Source: Peterkaempfera sp044755465
GTDB taxonomy: Bacteria; Actinomycetota; Actinomycetes; Streptomycetales; Streptomycetaceae
Reading direction: 5' to 3'
Length of the DNA: 64,000 nucleotides
Assembly: GCF_044755465.1 (NCBI RefSeq)
Contig: NZ_JBIVRB010000007.1
Coordinates: 62,001-126,000, forward strand
In this document: piece after piece, positions 6,987-15,934 of the stretch
Layout of the letters: the number at the start of each line of letters is the position of its first letter
How positions within the stretch are numbered: position 1 is the first letter of the stretch
The notes under the pieces: generated by a model
Told to the model about the DNA's origin: nothing
The model's database searches: none
What the model saw: only the letters and a program-made list of their open reading frames with translations
Position numbers and translations under genes: made by a program

Positions 6987-9611
6987 GTGCCGGGACGAAA
7001 CCTGACCCGTGACGAGGCCCGGGAGCGGGCCCGCATCCTGACCGTGGACGGCTATGACGTCCACCTCGACCTGCGCTCCGCCGTGGTGCCGGTCACCGAC
7101 GGCACGGCAGGGACGTTCCGCTCGCGGACCACGGTCCGCTTCCGCTGCTCGGAGCCCGGCGCGGCCACCTTCCTGGACCTGCTGGCCCCCGCCGTCCACT
7201 CCGTCGTCCTCAACGGGCGCGCGCTGGACCCGGCCGAGGTCTTCGACGGCGCCCGGGTGGCGGTCGACGGCCTGGCGGCGGTCAACGAGCTGGTGGTGGA
7301 CGCGGAGTGCGCGTACAGCCGCACCGGCGAGGGCCTGCACCGCTTCACCGACCCGGTGGACGGCGAAACCTATCTGTACACCCAGTACGAGCCGGCCGAC
7401 GCCCGCCGGGTGTTCGCCGACTTCGAGCAGCCCGACCTCAAGGCGCCGTTCGCCTTCTCCGTCACCGCGCCCGCCCACTGGGAGGTGTTCTCCAACTCCG
7501 CCCCGGCCGCCGAGCCGGTCGCGGACGGCGAGGGGCTGCGCCGCTGGCGGTTCGCACCCACCCAGCCGATCTCCACCTACATCACCGCCGTCGTCGCCGG
7601 TCCGTACCACGTGGAGCGCGACCGCTACCGCCGCGAGCTGGCCGACGGCAGCACCCTGGAGATCCCGCTGGGCGCGCTCTGCCGCCGGTCGCTGGCCAAG
7701 CACTTCGACGCCGACGAGATCTTCACCGTCACCAAGCAGGGGCTGGACTTCTTCCACCAGGAGTTCGACTACCCGTACCCGTTCGGCAAGTACGACCAGG
7801 CGTTCGTGCCCGAGTACAACATCGGCGCCATGGAGAACCCGGGCTGCGTCACCTTCCGCGAGGAGTACGTCTTCCGGTCGCGGGTGACCGACGCCGCGTA
7901 CGAGGGCCGCGCCACCGTCATCCTGCACGAGATGGCGCACATGTGGTTCGGTGACCTGGTCACCATGCAGTGGTGGGACGACCTGTGGCTCAAGGAGTCC
8001 TTCGCCGACTTCATGGGCACCTTCTCGCTGGTCGAGGCGACCAGGTACCACAGCGGCTGGATCTCGTTCGCCAACCGCCGCAAGGCCTGGGCGTACCGGC
8101 AGGACCAGCTGCCCACCACCCACCCGGTCACCGCGGACATCCGCGACCTGGAGGACGCCAAGCTCAACTTCGACGGCATCACCTACGCCAAGGGCGCCGC
8201 GGTGCTCAAGCAGCTGGTCGCCTACGTCGGCCGGGACGCCTTCTTCGAGGGCGCGCGGCGCTACTTCAAGCGGCACGCGTACGGCAACACCGTGCTCGAC
8301 GACCTGCTGGCCGTGCTCGCCGACACCTCCGGGCGCGGCAGCGAGGCGATGGCCGAGTGGTCGCGCGCCTGGCTGCAGACGGCCGGGGTCAACACGCTCA
8401 CCCCGCAGCTGACCGTGGACGCCGAGGGCCGGATCACCGAGCTCGCCGTCCTCCAGGAAGCCGCCGACGACCACCCCGAGCTGCGCCCGCACCGGATCGC
8501 CGTCGGCCTCTACAACCGCGACCCGGACGGCGCCCTGGTCCGCACCGCCCGCGCCGAACTCGACGTGGCCGGCGCCCGCACCGCCGTCACCGAGCTGGCC
8601 GGCCGGCCCCGGCCGGAACTGGTGCTGCTCAACGACGACGACCTGACGTACTGCAAGATCCGCTTCGACGAGACCTCGCTCGGCACGCTGCGCCACGCGC
8701 TCGGTGACATCACCGAGCCGCTGGCCCGCGCCCTGGCCTGGTCCGCGCTGTGGAACTCCACCCGGGACGGCCTGCTGCCCGCCCGCGACTACCTGGACCT
8801 GGTGCTGCGCTTCGCCGGGCAGGAGTCCGACATCGGCGTCCTCCAGTCGCTGCACCAGCAGGCGTGGACGGCGGTGGAACTCTTCACCGCCGCCGACCAC
8901 CGCGCGGAGGCCGGCCGGCTGCTCGCGGACGGCGCGCTGCGCGAACTGCGCGCCGCCGCCCCCGGCAGCGACCACCAGCTCGCCTGGACCCGGGCGTTCG
9001 CCCAGGCCGCGTCCTCGCCCGAGCATCTGCAACTGGTGAGCGGCCTGCTGGCGGGCAGCGCCCGGATCGACGGCCTGGACGTCGACCAGGAGCTGCGCTG
9101 GACGCTGTGGCAGGCGCTGGCCGGCGCGGGGCCGGCCACCGAGGCCGACCTGGCCGCCGAGCTGGAGCGGGACGACACCGCCAGCGGTCGCCGCCTACAG
9201 ACCCTCGCCCTGGCGTCGCTGCCCACCGCCGAGGCCAAGGCCGAGACCTGGCGCGCGGTCGTGGAGTCCGACGAGCTGCCCAATGCGCTGGTCGACGCCC
9301 GGATCGGCGGCTTCCAGCGGTCCGCGCAGCGGGAGCTGACGGCGCCGTACGCACCCCGGTACTTCGCGGTGCTGGAGGACGTCTGGGAGAACCGCTCCAT
9401 CGAGATCGCCATGCGGATCGTCAGCGGCCTCTTCCCCCGCCTCCAGACCACCGAGCGGACGCTCGCCGCCACCGACGACTGGCTGACCGCCCACCCCGGC
9501 GCGGCCCCCGCCCTGCGCCGCCTGGTCCTGGAGTGCCGCGACGACCTCGCCCGAGCGCTGCGCGCCCAGGCGTGCGACGCGGCCGCCGCGCACCCGAGAG
9601 GGGCACGATGA
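6987..9611 (+). CDS. pepN: Aminopeptidase N (M1 family), first copy
   Basis: An 874-aa cytosolic zinc metallopeptidase that removes N-terminal residues from peptides. It contains the exopeptidase motif GAMEN (in IGAMENPGCVTF) and the zinc motif HEMAHMWFGDLV (His314, Glu315, His318), followed by the third ligand Glu in LKESFAD. The C-terminal half is the long alpha-helical ERAP1-like domain. GTG at 6987 follows an AAAGGAG site by 9 nt. Its stop overlaps the cutA start (ATGA), so the two are translated together. A closely similar paralogue lies at 13251. The position just before the third ligand is Lys here and Asn in the paralogue. Confidence 0.96.
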   Translation: MPGRNLTRDEARERARILTVDGYDVHLDLRSAVVPVTDGTAGTFRSRTTVRFRCSEPGAATFLDLLAPAVHSVVLNGRALDPAEVFDGARVAVDGLAAVNELVVDAECAYSRTGEGLHRFTDPVDGETYLYTQYEPADARRVFADFEQPDLKAPFAFSVTAPAHWEVFSNSAPAAEPVADGEGLRRWRFAPTQPISTYITAVVAGPYHVERDRYRRELADGSTLEIPLGALCRRSLAKHFDADEIFTVTKQGLDFFHQEFDYPYPFGKYDQAFVPEYNIGAMENPGCVTFREEYVFRSRVTDAAYEGRATVILHEMAHMWFGDLVTMQWWDDLWLKESFADFMGTFSLVEATRYHSGWISFANRRKAWAYRQDQLPTTHPVTADIRDLEDAKLNFDGITYAKGAAVLKQLVAYVGRDAFFEGARRYFKRHAYGNTVLDDLLAVLADTSGRGSEAMAEWSRAWLQTAGVNTLTPQLTVDAEGRITELAVLQEAADDHPELRPHRIAVGLYNRDPDGALVRTARAELDVAGARTAVTELAGRPRPELVLLNDDDLTYCKIRFDETSLGTLRHALGDITEPLARALAWSALWNSTRDGLLPARDYLDLVLRFAGQESDIGVLQSLHQQAWTAVELFTAADHRAEAGRLLADGALRELRAAAPGSDHQLAWTRAFAQAASSPEHLQLVSGLLAGSARIDGLDVDQELRWTLWQALAGAGPATEADLAAELERDDTASGRRLQTLALASLPTAEAKAETWRAVVESDELPNALVDARIGGFQRSAQRELTAPYAPRYFAVLEDVWENRSIEIAMRIVSGLFPRLQTTERTLAATDDWLTAHPGAAPALRRLVLECRDDLARALRAQACDAAAAHPRGAR

Positions 9612-9925
9612 CCGACCACCTCACCGTACTGACCACCACCGACAGCGCCGAGCGGGCCGAGTTGCTGGCCCGCGCCGCCGTCGAGGCCCGGGTCGCCGCC
9701 TGCGCGCAGATCGACGGGCCGATCCGCTCCGTCTACCGGTGGGACGGCGCCGTCCGGCTGGACGAGGAGTGGCGGGTGCTCTACAAGACGACCGCCGCCC
9801 GCTACGCCGCGCTGGAGCAGGTGGTCAAGGAGCACCACACCTACGACACCCCGGAGATCATCGCGGTGGACATCCAGCGGGGCAGCGCCGCATACCTGGC
9901 CTGGATCGACGCCGAGAGCGGCTGA
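9608..9925 (+). CDS. cutA: Divalent-cation tolerance protein CutA
   Basis: A 105-aa protein of the CutA1 family, a small trimeric ferredoxin-like fold. Conserved features are VLTTTDS near the N-terminus, VAACAQIDGPIRSVYRWDG, WRVLYKTT, and HTYDTPEIIAVDI near the C-terminus. The physiological role is uncertain (copper tolerance in E. coli has been disputed). ATG overlaps the pepN stop by 4 nt. It ends 7 bp before the convergent oxidoreductase gene, with a small GGATGG/CCATCC hairpin (9926-9942) in the overlap. Confidence 0.95.
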   Translation: MTDHLTVLTTTDSAERAELLARAAVEARVAACAQIDGPIRSVYRWDGAVRLDEEWRVLYKTTAARYAALEQVVKEHHTYDTPEIIAVDIQRGSAAYLAWIDAESG

Positions 9926-9932
9926 CCATCCA

Positions 9933-10898
9933 TCAGGGATGGTGGACGGTCAGCAGGGTCTTGCCCACCGTGGCGCGGGTCTCGATGGCGCGATGCGCGT
10001 CGGCGGCGCGCTCCAGCGGGAAGCGCTGGCCGATCAGCGGGCGCAGCCGGCCCGCCTCCGCCTCGGCCAGCGCGTCGGCGGTGAGGGCGAGCAGTCGGGC
10101 CGGGTTGCCCGGCGGGCCACGGCGGATGGTCACCTCGCGGGCGGCGGCGGCCTCGTCGGGGACGTCCGCCCAACTGCCCCCGGCCAGCCCGTAGCTGTAC
10201 ATCCGCCCACCGCGCTCGACCAGCTCGAACGCCGAGCGGCCGATGGCACCGCCCACGCCGTCGAAGACCACGTCCAGACCGCCGACGGCCTCCCGCACCC
10301 GCTCCGACCAGTCCGGCTGCCGGTAGTCGACGACCACGGCGGCGCCCAGCCCACGGGCGACATCGGCCTTGCGCGGGCCGCCCACCGCCGCGACCACGGT
10401 GGCACCGGCCGCCCCGGCGAGCTGGACCAGCAGGGTGCCCACGCCGCCCGCTGCCGCCTCCACCAGCACCCGGTCCCCCGGGCGCGGCGCCGCCGCCCGG
10501 ACCAGCGACAGCGCCGTACGGCCGTCGGCCAGCAGCGCCACCGCAGTGTCCATGGCCAAGCCGGCGGGCACCGCGACCAGCCCGTCCGCCGCGACCGCGA
10601 CCCGCTCGGCGTAGCCGCCCGAACCGCCGGTGCCGCTGACCACCCGCCTGCCGATCAGCGCCGGGTCGACCCCGGGGCCCACGGCGGCGACCGCGCCGCC
10701 GACGCCGTTGCCGGGGACCAGCGGCGGCCGGGCGGGGAACGGACCGGCGCCGGTCGCCCGGTACTGGGTCTCCACAAAGGTGATGTTGGCGAACTCCACC
10801 TCCACCACGACCTGCCCCGGCCCGGCCACCGGGTCCGGCGCCTCCCCCGCGACCAGGACCTCCGGCCCGCCGAACTCCCTCATCCACACCGCGCGCAT
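9933..10898 (-). CDS. Zinc-type alcohol dehydrogenase-like NADPH:quinone oxidoreductase
   Basis: A 321-aa MDR-superfamily enzyme, probably a zeta-crystallin-type quinone or enone reductase. The N-terminal GroES-like domain (about 1-110) has the short form without the structural-zinc Cys cluster. The Rossmann domain shows VLVEAAAGGVGTLLVQLAGAAGA (NADPH-binding AAxGGVG). The C-terminus ERAADAHRAIETRATVGKTLL is typical of quinone reductases. ATG at 10898 has a GGAGG site about 10 nt upstream. The promoter region carries a SoxR-like palindrome between a TTGACT -35 and a probable -10 with a long 19-bp spacer, suggesting induction by redox-cycling compounds. Confidence 0.9.
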   Translation of the reverse strand: MRAVWMREFGGPEVLVAGEAPDPVAGPGQVVVEVEFANITFVETQYRATGAGPFPARPPLVPGNGVGGAVAAVGPGVDPALIGRRVVSGTGGSGGYAERVAVAADGLVAVPAGLAMDTAVALLADGRTALSLVRAAAPRPGDRVLVEAAAGGVGTLLVQLAGAAGATVVAAVGGPRKADVARGLGAAVVVDYRQPDWSERVREAVGGLDVVFDGVGGAIGRSAFELVERGGRMYSYGLAGGSWADVPDEAAAAREVTIRRGPPGNPARLLALTADALAEAEAGRLRPLIGQRFPLERAADAHRAIETRATVGKTLLTVHHP

Positions 10899-11201
10899 CC
10901 TGTCCGCCTCCGGTCGATCGTCGGTTCCGCCCCTGAGGCTGCAACTTCAAGGGCGGTTGAAGTCAAGTGCGGCCGGGGGGCCGCGGCCGTGGTCGCGGGG
11001 ACGGCGTCGAGCACTGCTCATGCAAGACAGGGGTCGGCAGCCCGCCGGGCCAGCCGCACGGCTGACGGGCGGTCACCGGGTGTGCGGGGGCCGGTCGCGC
11101 CCGGTGACCGGGCTGTCAGTGGGCGCCTCTACGATGTCCTCACCTTTCGCGGCCGGCAGGCGCGGCGGGGTCAGCGACACCGAACGGAAGCGCAACCAGG
11201 C
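10899..11201. other. Divergent intergenic region (303 bp)
   Basis: It holds the SoxR-like promoter of the oxidoreductase near its left side and presumably the promoter of the plus-strand beta-propeller gene on its right. I found no convincing -10/-35 pair for the latter. Confidence 0.5.
10936..10966 (-). promoter_or_regulatory. MerR-type promoter with SoxR-like box
   Basis: On the minus strand TTGACT (10966-10961) is followed, after a 19-bp spacer, by CAGCCT (10941-10936). Between them lies ACTTCAA-N6-TTGAAGT (10944-10963), a perfect 7-bp inverted repeat. As I recall it, the SoxR site consensus is CCTCAAG-N4-CTTGAGG; this site keeps the TCAA/TTGA core and the 18-bp geometry. The elongated spacer is typical of MerR-family activation. 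Confidence 0.6.
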
Positions 11202-13124
11202 ATGACGGGGGATTCACCCACTCAGGGCGGCGGCGCCGCCCAGGCCCGGCCACCCCGCCCCCATCGCGGGGTGACCCTGGGCAAGCGGGGCGGCGGGGCG
11301 GAGGAGGACTTCGCGCTGCAACCGCCGAGCGCGCCCGCAGCGGCCGCGCCGCCGCCCGCACCGTCGCCGCAGGCGGCGGTGGCCGACCAGCCCACCCGGC
11401 CGGCCGCCGCGCCGCCGGTGCCCGCCGCCGCCGGGGCACGCCCGCTGACGGCCGGTCCCCCGCAGCAGCCGCAGGCCCCCTGGGCGCCACCGGCCCAGCA
11501 GTCGGCGCAGCCGCAGCTCGACCAGCCGTACGCCCCGCCGCAGGCCGCGCCGCCCGGGTACGGCTACCCGGCGCCCCCGGGGTACGGCTATCCGGCGCAG
11601 CAGCAGCCCGGCCACGCCCACCAGTACGGCCACCCGCACCAGTACGGCTATCCGGCGCCGCCCCCGGCGTATGGGCAGCAGCCCCCGGCGTACGGGCAGC
11701 AGCCCCCGGGCCACCCGGGCGGCCCGCCCGGCTATGCCCCGTTCCCCGGGCCCGCGCCCGTGCCGGGCCGCAGCAGGGCCGGGCTGATCGGGGGCATCGT
11801 CGCCGGGGTGGTGGTGCTCGCGCTGATCGGCCTGGGGGTGGTGCTGCTGGCTGACGGCAAGGATCAGGGCCGGCAGGCCACCGCCCCCGGGGTGGTCGCC
11901 ACGGGCACCGCGACGCCCGGCGGCGGCTCCGGCCCGACCGCCCCGGGGACGGAGCGGCCGGCGCTCGGCGGCACCCTCGCGGCCGCCTGGCAGCTGCCCG
12001 CCCCGGCCAAGGTGGACATCGACGACCGGCTGATGGGCAGTTGGCTGCTGCCCGGCGCGATCGTCCGGGGCTCGGCCACCGGCGTCCGGGCGTACGACCT
12101 GTCCACCGGCCGCCCGCTGTGGACGCTCACGCCACCGGCCGGCGCCACCGACGTCTGCGCGATGGCGCCCGCCCCGAACAAGGACGGCGTCGCGGCGGTC
12201 GCCTTCGACCGGGGCAAGCACAACTGCGCCCTGGTCTCCGCGCTGGACGCGGCGACCGGCCGCATCCGGTGGACGCACACCGTCAAGCCGCTCCACGGCG
12301 ACCAGGTGGGCAGCACCGACGTGTTCGTCTCCGACAGCACCGTGGTGATCGGCAACCCCAATGCCTCCGGCGGCCTGCGGATCACCGACGGCTCGACCGC
12401 CTGGACGTTCCACGACCGCGACGACATCTGCCTGTCGCAGTTGCGCGGCGGGGGCGACACCGTGGTGGTGGACGACTTCTGCGGCGGCAAGGCCGAGCGC
12501 TCGCAGCTGCGCGCGCTGGACGCGGGCACCGGCCGCACCCGCTGGAAGTGGACGCTCCCGGGGCGGTATCCCAATGTGTCCCGGCTGCTGTCCGCCGAGC
12601 CGGTGGTGGTGGACCTGGTCCAGGAGCCGGACAACGAGTACCTGCTGAGCTTCGACTCCGGCGGCCGACCGCAGGCGAAGATCCCGCTGCCGGACGGCGC
12701 CTACGGCAAGTTGCGCTTCACCGAGCTGGGCGACCCGGTGCCCGAGTCCTTCGTCCGGGGCGGCACGCTGTTCGCCCGCTCCGAGGAGCAACGCGAGCGG
12801 CCGGCCGTCATCGCCTACGACCTGGCCTCCGGCCGCGAGCTGTGGCACTGGTCGGGCAGCGGCAAGGACGGCGCCGGAGCGGTCGGGCTCACGGCGGACG
12901 GCCGGGTGCAGGCGGTGTCGTACGGCACCTACGACGAGCCGTCACGGCTGGTGACGCTGGACCCGGCGACCGGGGCCGCCACCCCGCTGGCCACGCTCCC
13001 CAAGGACGCCGTCTCCTTCACGCTCCGTTACAGCAGGGTGTGGCTGGGCCCGGCCCAGGTGGTGGTCGCGCCGCAGACCACGGTCGGCTCCCCGCTGTCC
13101 GGGTACGCGGCCGACGGGGGCTGA
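11202..13124 (+). CDS. Proline-rich membrane-anchored PQQ-like beta-propeller protein
   Basis: A 640-aa protein. Residues 1-190 are cytoplasmic, low-complexity, Pro/Ala/Gln/Tyr-rich, with repeated GYGYPAP and YGQQPPA units. Residues about 191-213 (AGLIGGIVAGVVVLALIGLG) form one transmembrane helix. The extracellular part (about 250-640) has repeated blade motifs such as VRAYDLSTGRPLWTLTPP, ALDAATGRIRWTHTV, ALDAGTGRTRWKWTLPG and AYDLASGRELWHW, the PQQ-like (YVTN/Trp-docking) propeller signature. This architecture is common in Streptomyces; some relatives carry an N-terminal kinase instead. Ligand and role are unknown. ATG at 11202 has a weak GGAAG site 12 nt upstream. Confidence 0.88.
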   Translation: MTGDSPTQGGGAAQARPPRPHRGVTLGKRGGGAEEDFALQPPSAPAAAAPPPAPSPQAAVADQPTRPAAAPPVPAAAGARPLTAGPPQQPQAPWAPPAQQSAQPQLDQPYAPPQAAPPGYGYPAPPGYGYPAQQQPGHAHQYGHPHQYGYPAPPPAYGQQPPAYGQQPPGHPGGPPGYAPFPGPAPVPGRSRAGLIGGIVAGVVVLALIGLGVVLLADGKDQGRQATAPGVVATGTATPGGGSGPTAPGTERPALGGTLAAAWQLPAPAKVDIDDRLMGSWLLPGAIVRGSATGVRAYDLSTGRPLWTLTPPAGATDVCAMAPAPNKDGVAAVAFDRGKHNCALVSALDAATGRIRWTHTVKPLHGDQVGSTDVFVSDSTVVIGNPNASGGLRITDGSTAWTFHDRDDICLSQLRGGGDTVVVDDFCGGKAERSQLRALDAGTGRTRWKWTLPGRYPNVSRLLSAEPVVVDLVQEPDNEYLLSFDSGGRPQAKIPLPDGAYGKLRFTELGDPVPESFVRGGTLFARSEEQRERPAVIAYDLASGRELWHWSGSGKDGAGAVGLTADGRVQAVSYGTYDEPSRLVTLDPATGAATPLATLPKDAVSFTLRYSRVWLGPAQVVVAPQTTVGSPLSGYAADGG

Positions 13125-13250
13125 TCCGGCCCCGCGCGCCCGGCCCCGCCGCGTTCGCGGCAAGCGCACCGACCGGGGCGGAGATGGCCGGGCGGCTCGG
13201 GTGGGGGCGTGGGAGGATGCCCCGGAACGACGACGAAGGAGTCACGCGAC

Positions 13251-15839
13251 GTGCCTGGCACCAACCTGACCCGTGAGGAGGCCCGCACCCGGGCCCAGCT
13301 CCTCCACGTGGACGCCTACGACATCGAGCTCGACCTGGGCGGCGCCCGGGACGGCGGAACCTACCGCTCCACCACCGTGGTCCGGTTCACCGCCCGCGAG
13401 CCCGGGGCGGCGAGCTTCATCGACCTGGTCGCACCGGCGGTGCACGAGGTGGTGCTCAACGGCACCGCCCTCGACCCCGCCGAGGTGTTCGCGGAGAGCA
13501 GGATCGCGCTGCCCTCGCTGGCCGCCGAGAACGAACTGCGGGTGGTCGCGGACTGCGCGTACACCAACACCGGTGAGGGCCTGCACCGCTTCGTGGACCC
13601 GGTGGACGGGGAGACGTACCTCTACACCCAGTTCGAGGTGCCGGACGCGCGGCGGGTGTTCGCGTCCTTCGAACAGCCGGACCTCAAGGCGGAGTTCCGC
13701 TTCACGGTGACCGCGCCGGCCGGCTGGACGGTGGTCTCCAACTCCCCGACGCCGGAGCCGGTGGCGGGCGAGGCCGAGGGCACCCAGCGGTGGGCGTTCG
13801 CGCCGACCCCCCGGATCTCCTCCTACATCACCGCGCTGATCACCGGTCCGTACGTCGGCGTCTTCGACGCCTACCGGGACGGCGACCAGACGGTGCCGCT
13901 GGGCGTCTACTGCCGCCCGTCGCTGCGGGAGTTCCTGGACGCCGAGCAGATCTTCGAGGTGACGAAGCAGGGCTTCGCCTACTTCCAGGAGCGGTTCGAC
14001 CAGGTCTACCCGTTCGCCAAGTACGACCAGCTCTTCGTGCCGGAGTTCAACGCCGGCGCGATGGAGAACGCGGGCGCCGTCACCATCCGCGACCAGTACG
14101 TCTTCCGGTCCAAGGTGACCGACGCGGCGTACGAGGCGCGGGCCGAGACGATCCTGCACGAGCTGGCCCACATGTGGTTCGGCGACCTGGTCACCATGGA
14201 GTGGTGGAACGACCTCTGGCTGAACGAGTCGTTCGCCACCTACACCTCCATCATCTGCCAGGCGGAGGCGCCGGGCAGCCGCTGGCCGCACGCCTGGACG
14301 ACCTTCGCCAACTCCATGAAGACCTGGGCATACCGGCAGGACCAGCTGCCGTCCACCCACCCGATCATGGCGGAGATCAACGACCTGGAGGACGTCCAGG
14401 TCAACTTTGACGGCATCACCTACGCCAAGGGCGCCTCGGTGCTCAAGCAGTTGGTGGCGTACGTCGGCCAGGACGAGTTCTTCAGCGGCGTACAGGCGTA
14501 CTTCAAGAGCCACGCCTGGGGCAACACCCGGCTGGTGGACCTGCTGGGGGCGCTGGAGGAGACCTCCGGCCGCGACCTCAAGGCATGGTCCAAGGCATGG
14601 CTGGAGACTGCGGGCATCAACATCCTGCGCCCGGAGATCGAGCTGGCCGCGGACGGCACCGTCGCCTCCTTCACCGTGCTCCAGGAGGCCCCGGCGCTGC
14701 CGCAGGGCGCCAAGGGCGCGGCCGTGCTGCGGCCGCACCGGATCGCGGTCGGCGTCTACGAGCTGCGGGACGGTTCGCTGGTCCGCACCGACCGGATCGA
14801 GCTGGACGTGGACGGCGAGCGCACCGAGGTGCCGCAGCTGGCCGGCCGGGCCCGCCCGGCGGTGTTCCTGCTCAACGATGACGACCTGTCGTACGCCAAG
14901 GTTCGGCTGGACGCGGAGTCGCTGGCCGTGGTCACCGAGCACCTGGGCGGCTTCGTCGACTCGCTGCCGCGCGCCCTGTGCTGGGCCTCGGCCTGGGACA
15001 TGACCCGCGACGGCGAGATGGCGACCCGCGACTACCTGTCGCTGGTGCTCTCCGGCCTCGGCCGGGAGTCCGACATCGGCGTGGTGCAGACGGTGCAGCG
15101 CCAGGTCCAGCTGGCGCTGGGCCTGTACGCGGCCCCGGAGTGGCGCGAGGAGGGCCTGACCCGCTGGGCCGACGCCTGCGCGGAGCAGCTGCACGCCGCC
15201 GCGCCCGGCGGCGACCACCAGCTGGCCTGGGCGCGGGCGCTGGCCGGGGTGGCGCGTTCGCCGGAGCACCTGGCGCTGCTGTCGGGCCTGCTCGACGGTT
15301 CGCGGTCGGTGGCCGGCCTGGCCGTCGACACCGAGCTGCGCTGGGCGCTGCTGCTGCGGCTGGTGGCGACCGGGGTGGCCGACGACAAGGCGGTGGACGC
15401 GGAGCTGGAGCGCGACCGGACGGCGGCCGGCGAGCGCTATGCCGCGACCTGCCGGGCCGCCCGCCCGACCGCCGCGGCCAAGGCGGAGGCCTGGGCCAGC
15501 GTCGTGGAGGCGGCCACCCTGCCCAACGCGGTGCAGGAGGCCGTGATCGGCGGCTTCGTACAGGTGGAGCAGCGGGAGCTGCTGGCGCCGTACACCGCGA
15601 AGTACTTCGCCGCGATCAAGGACGTCTTCGAGTCGCGGACGCATGAGATCGCCCAGCAGATCATCGTCGGGCTGTACCCGGCGACGCAGGTGGAGCAGGC
15701 GACGCTGGACGCCACCGACGCCTGGCTGGCCGCGGCCGAGCCGTCCCCGGCGCTGCGCCGGATGGTGGTGGAGTCCCGGGCCGGGGTGGAGCGGGCGCTG
15801 CGGGCGCAGGCCGCCGACCGGGCGGCCGGCGGGCGCTGA
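13251..15839 (+). CDS. pepN: Aminopeptidase N (M1 family), second copy
   Basis: An 862-aa zinc aminopeptidase, clearly paralogous to the 874-aa enzyme at 6987: both begin PG-x-NLTR-[DE]-EAR-x-RA and align throughout. Motifs are AGAMENAGAVTI, the zinc site HELAHMWFGDLV (His303, Glu304, His307) and third ligand Glu in LNESFAT. The helical C-terminal domain is complete. GTG at 13251 follows a GAAGGAG site with 9-nt spacing. It is monocistronic and convergent with the xylanase gene, from which it is separated by a perfect 39-nt palindromic terminator. Confidence 0.96.
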   Translation: MPGTNLTREEARTRAQLLHVDAYDIELDLGGARDGGTYRSTTVVRFTAREPGAASFIDLVAPAVHEVVLNGTALDPAEVFAESRIALPSLAAENELRVVADCAYTNTGEGLHRFVDPVDGETYLYTQFEVPDARRVFASFEQPDLKAEFRFTVTAPAGWTVVSNSPTPEPVAGEAEGTQRWAFAPTPRISSYITALITGPYVGVFDAYRDGDQTVPLGVYCRPSLREFLDAEQIFEVTKQGFAYFQERFDQVYPFAKYDQLFVPEFNAGAMENAGAVTIRDQYVFRSKVTDAAYEARAETILHELAHMWFGDLVTMEWWNDLWLNESFATYTSIICQAEAPGSRWPHAWTTFANSMKTWAYRQDQLPSTHPIMAEINDLEDVQVNFDGITYAKGASVLKQLVAYVGQDEFFSGVQAYFKSHAWGNTRLVDLLGALEETSGRDLKAWSKAWLETAGINILRPEIELAADGTVASFTVLQEAPALPQGAKGAAVLRPHRIAVGVYELRDGSLVRTDRIELDVDGERTEVPQLAGRARPAVFLLNDDDLSYAKVRLDAESLAVVTEHLGGFVDSLPRALCWASAWDMTRDGEMATRDYLSLVLSGLGRESDIGVVQTVQRQVQLALGLYAAPEWREEGLTRWADACAEQLHAAAPGGDHQLAWARALAGVARSPEHLALLSGLLDGSRSVAGLAVDTELRWALLLRLVATGVADDKAVDAELERDRTAAGERYAATCRAARPTAAAKAEAWASVVEAATLPNAVQEAVIGGFVQVEQRELLAPYTAKYFAAIKDVFESRTHEIAQQIIVGLYPATQVEQATLDATDAWLAAAEPSPALRRMVVESRAGVERALRAQAADRAAGGR

Positions 15840-15875
15840 CGCCGGACGGCGGCACAGCGGCACAGCGACACACGA

Positions 15876-15914
15876 GGGGGGAGGGGAGGCGCGGTCCGCG
15901 CCTCCCCTCCCCCC
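15876..15914. terminator. Bidirectional terminator between pepN copy 2 and the xylanase gene
   Basis: A perfect 39-nt palindrome: 19-nt arms (six G, A, four G, A, GGCGCGG and its complement) flank a single T. It lies 36 nt after the plus-strand stop and 20 nt after the minus-strand stop, so it can serve both convergent genes. Confidence 0.85.
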
Positions 15915-15934
15915 GGTCCGTCCGGGTCAGCCGG

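Noticed and set aside
13242..15863. 873-aa minus-strand open frame opposite the second pepN
   Set aside because: Shadow frame; the plus-strand product has intact catalytic motifs throughout.
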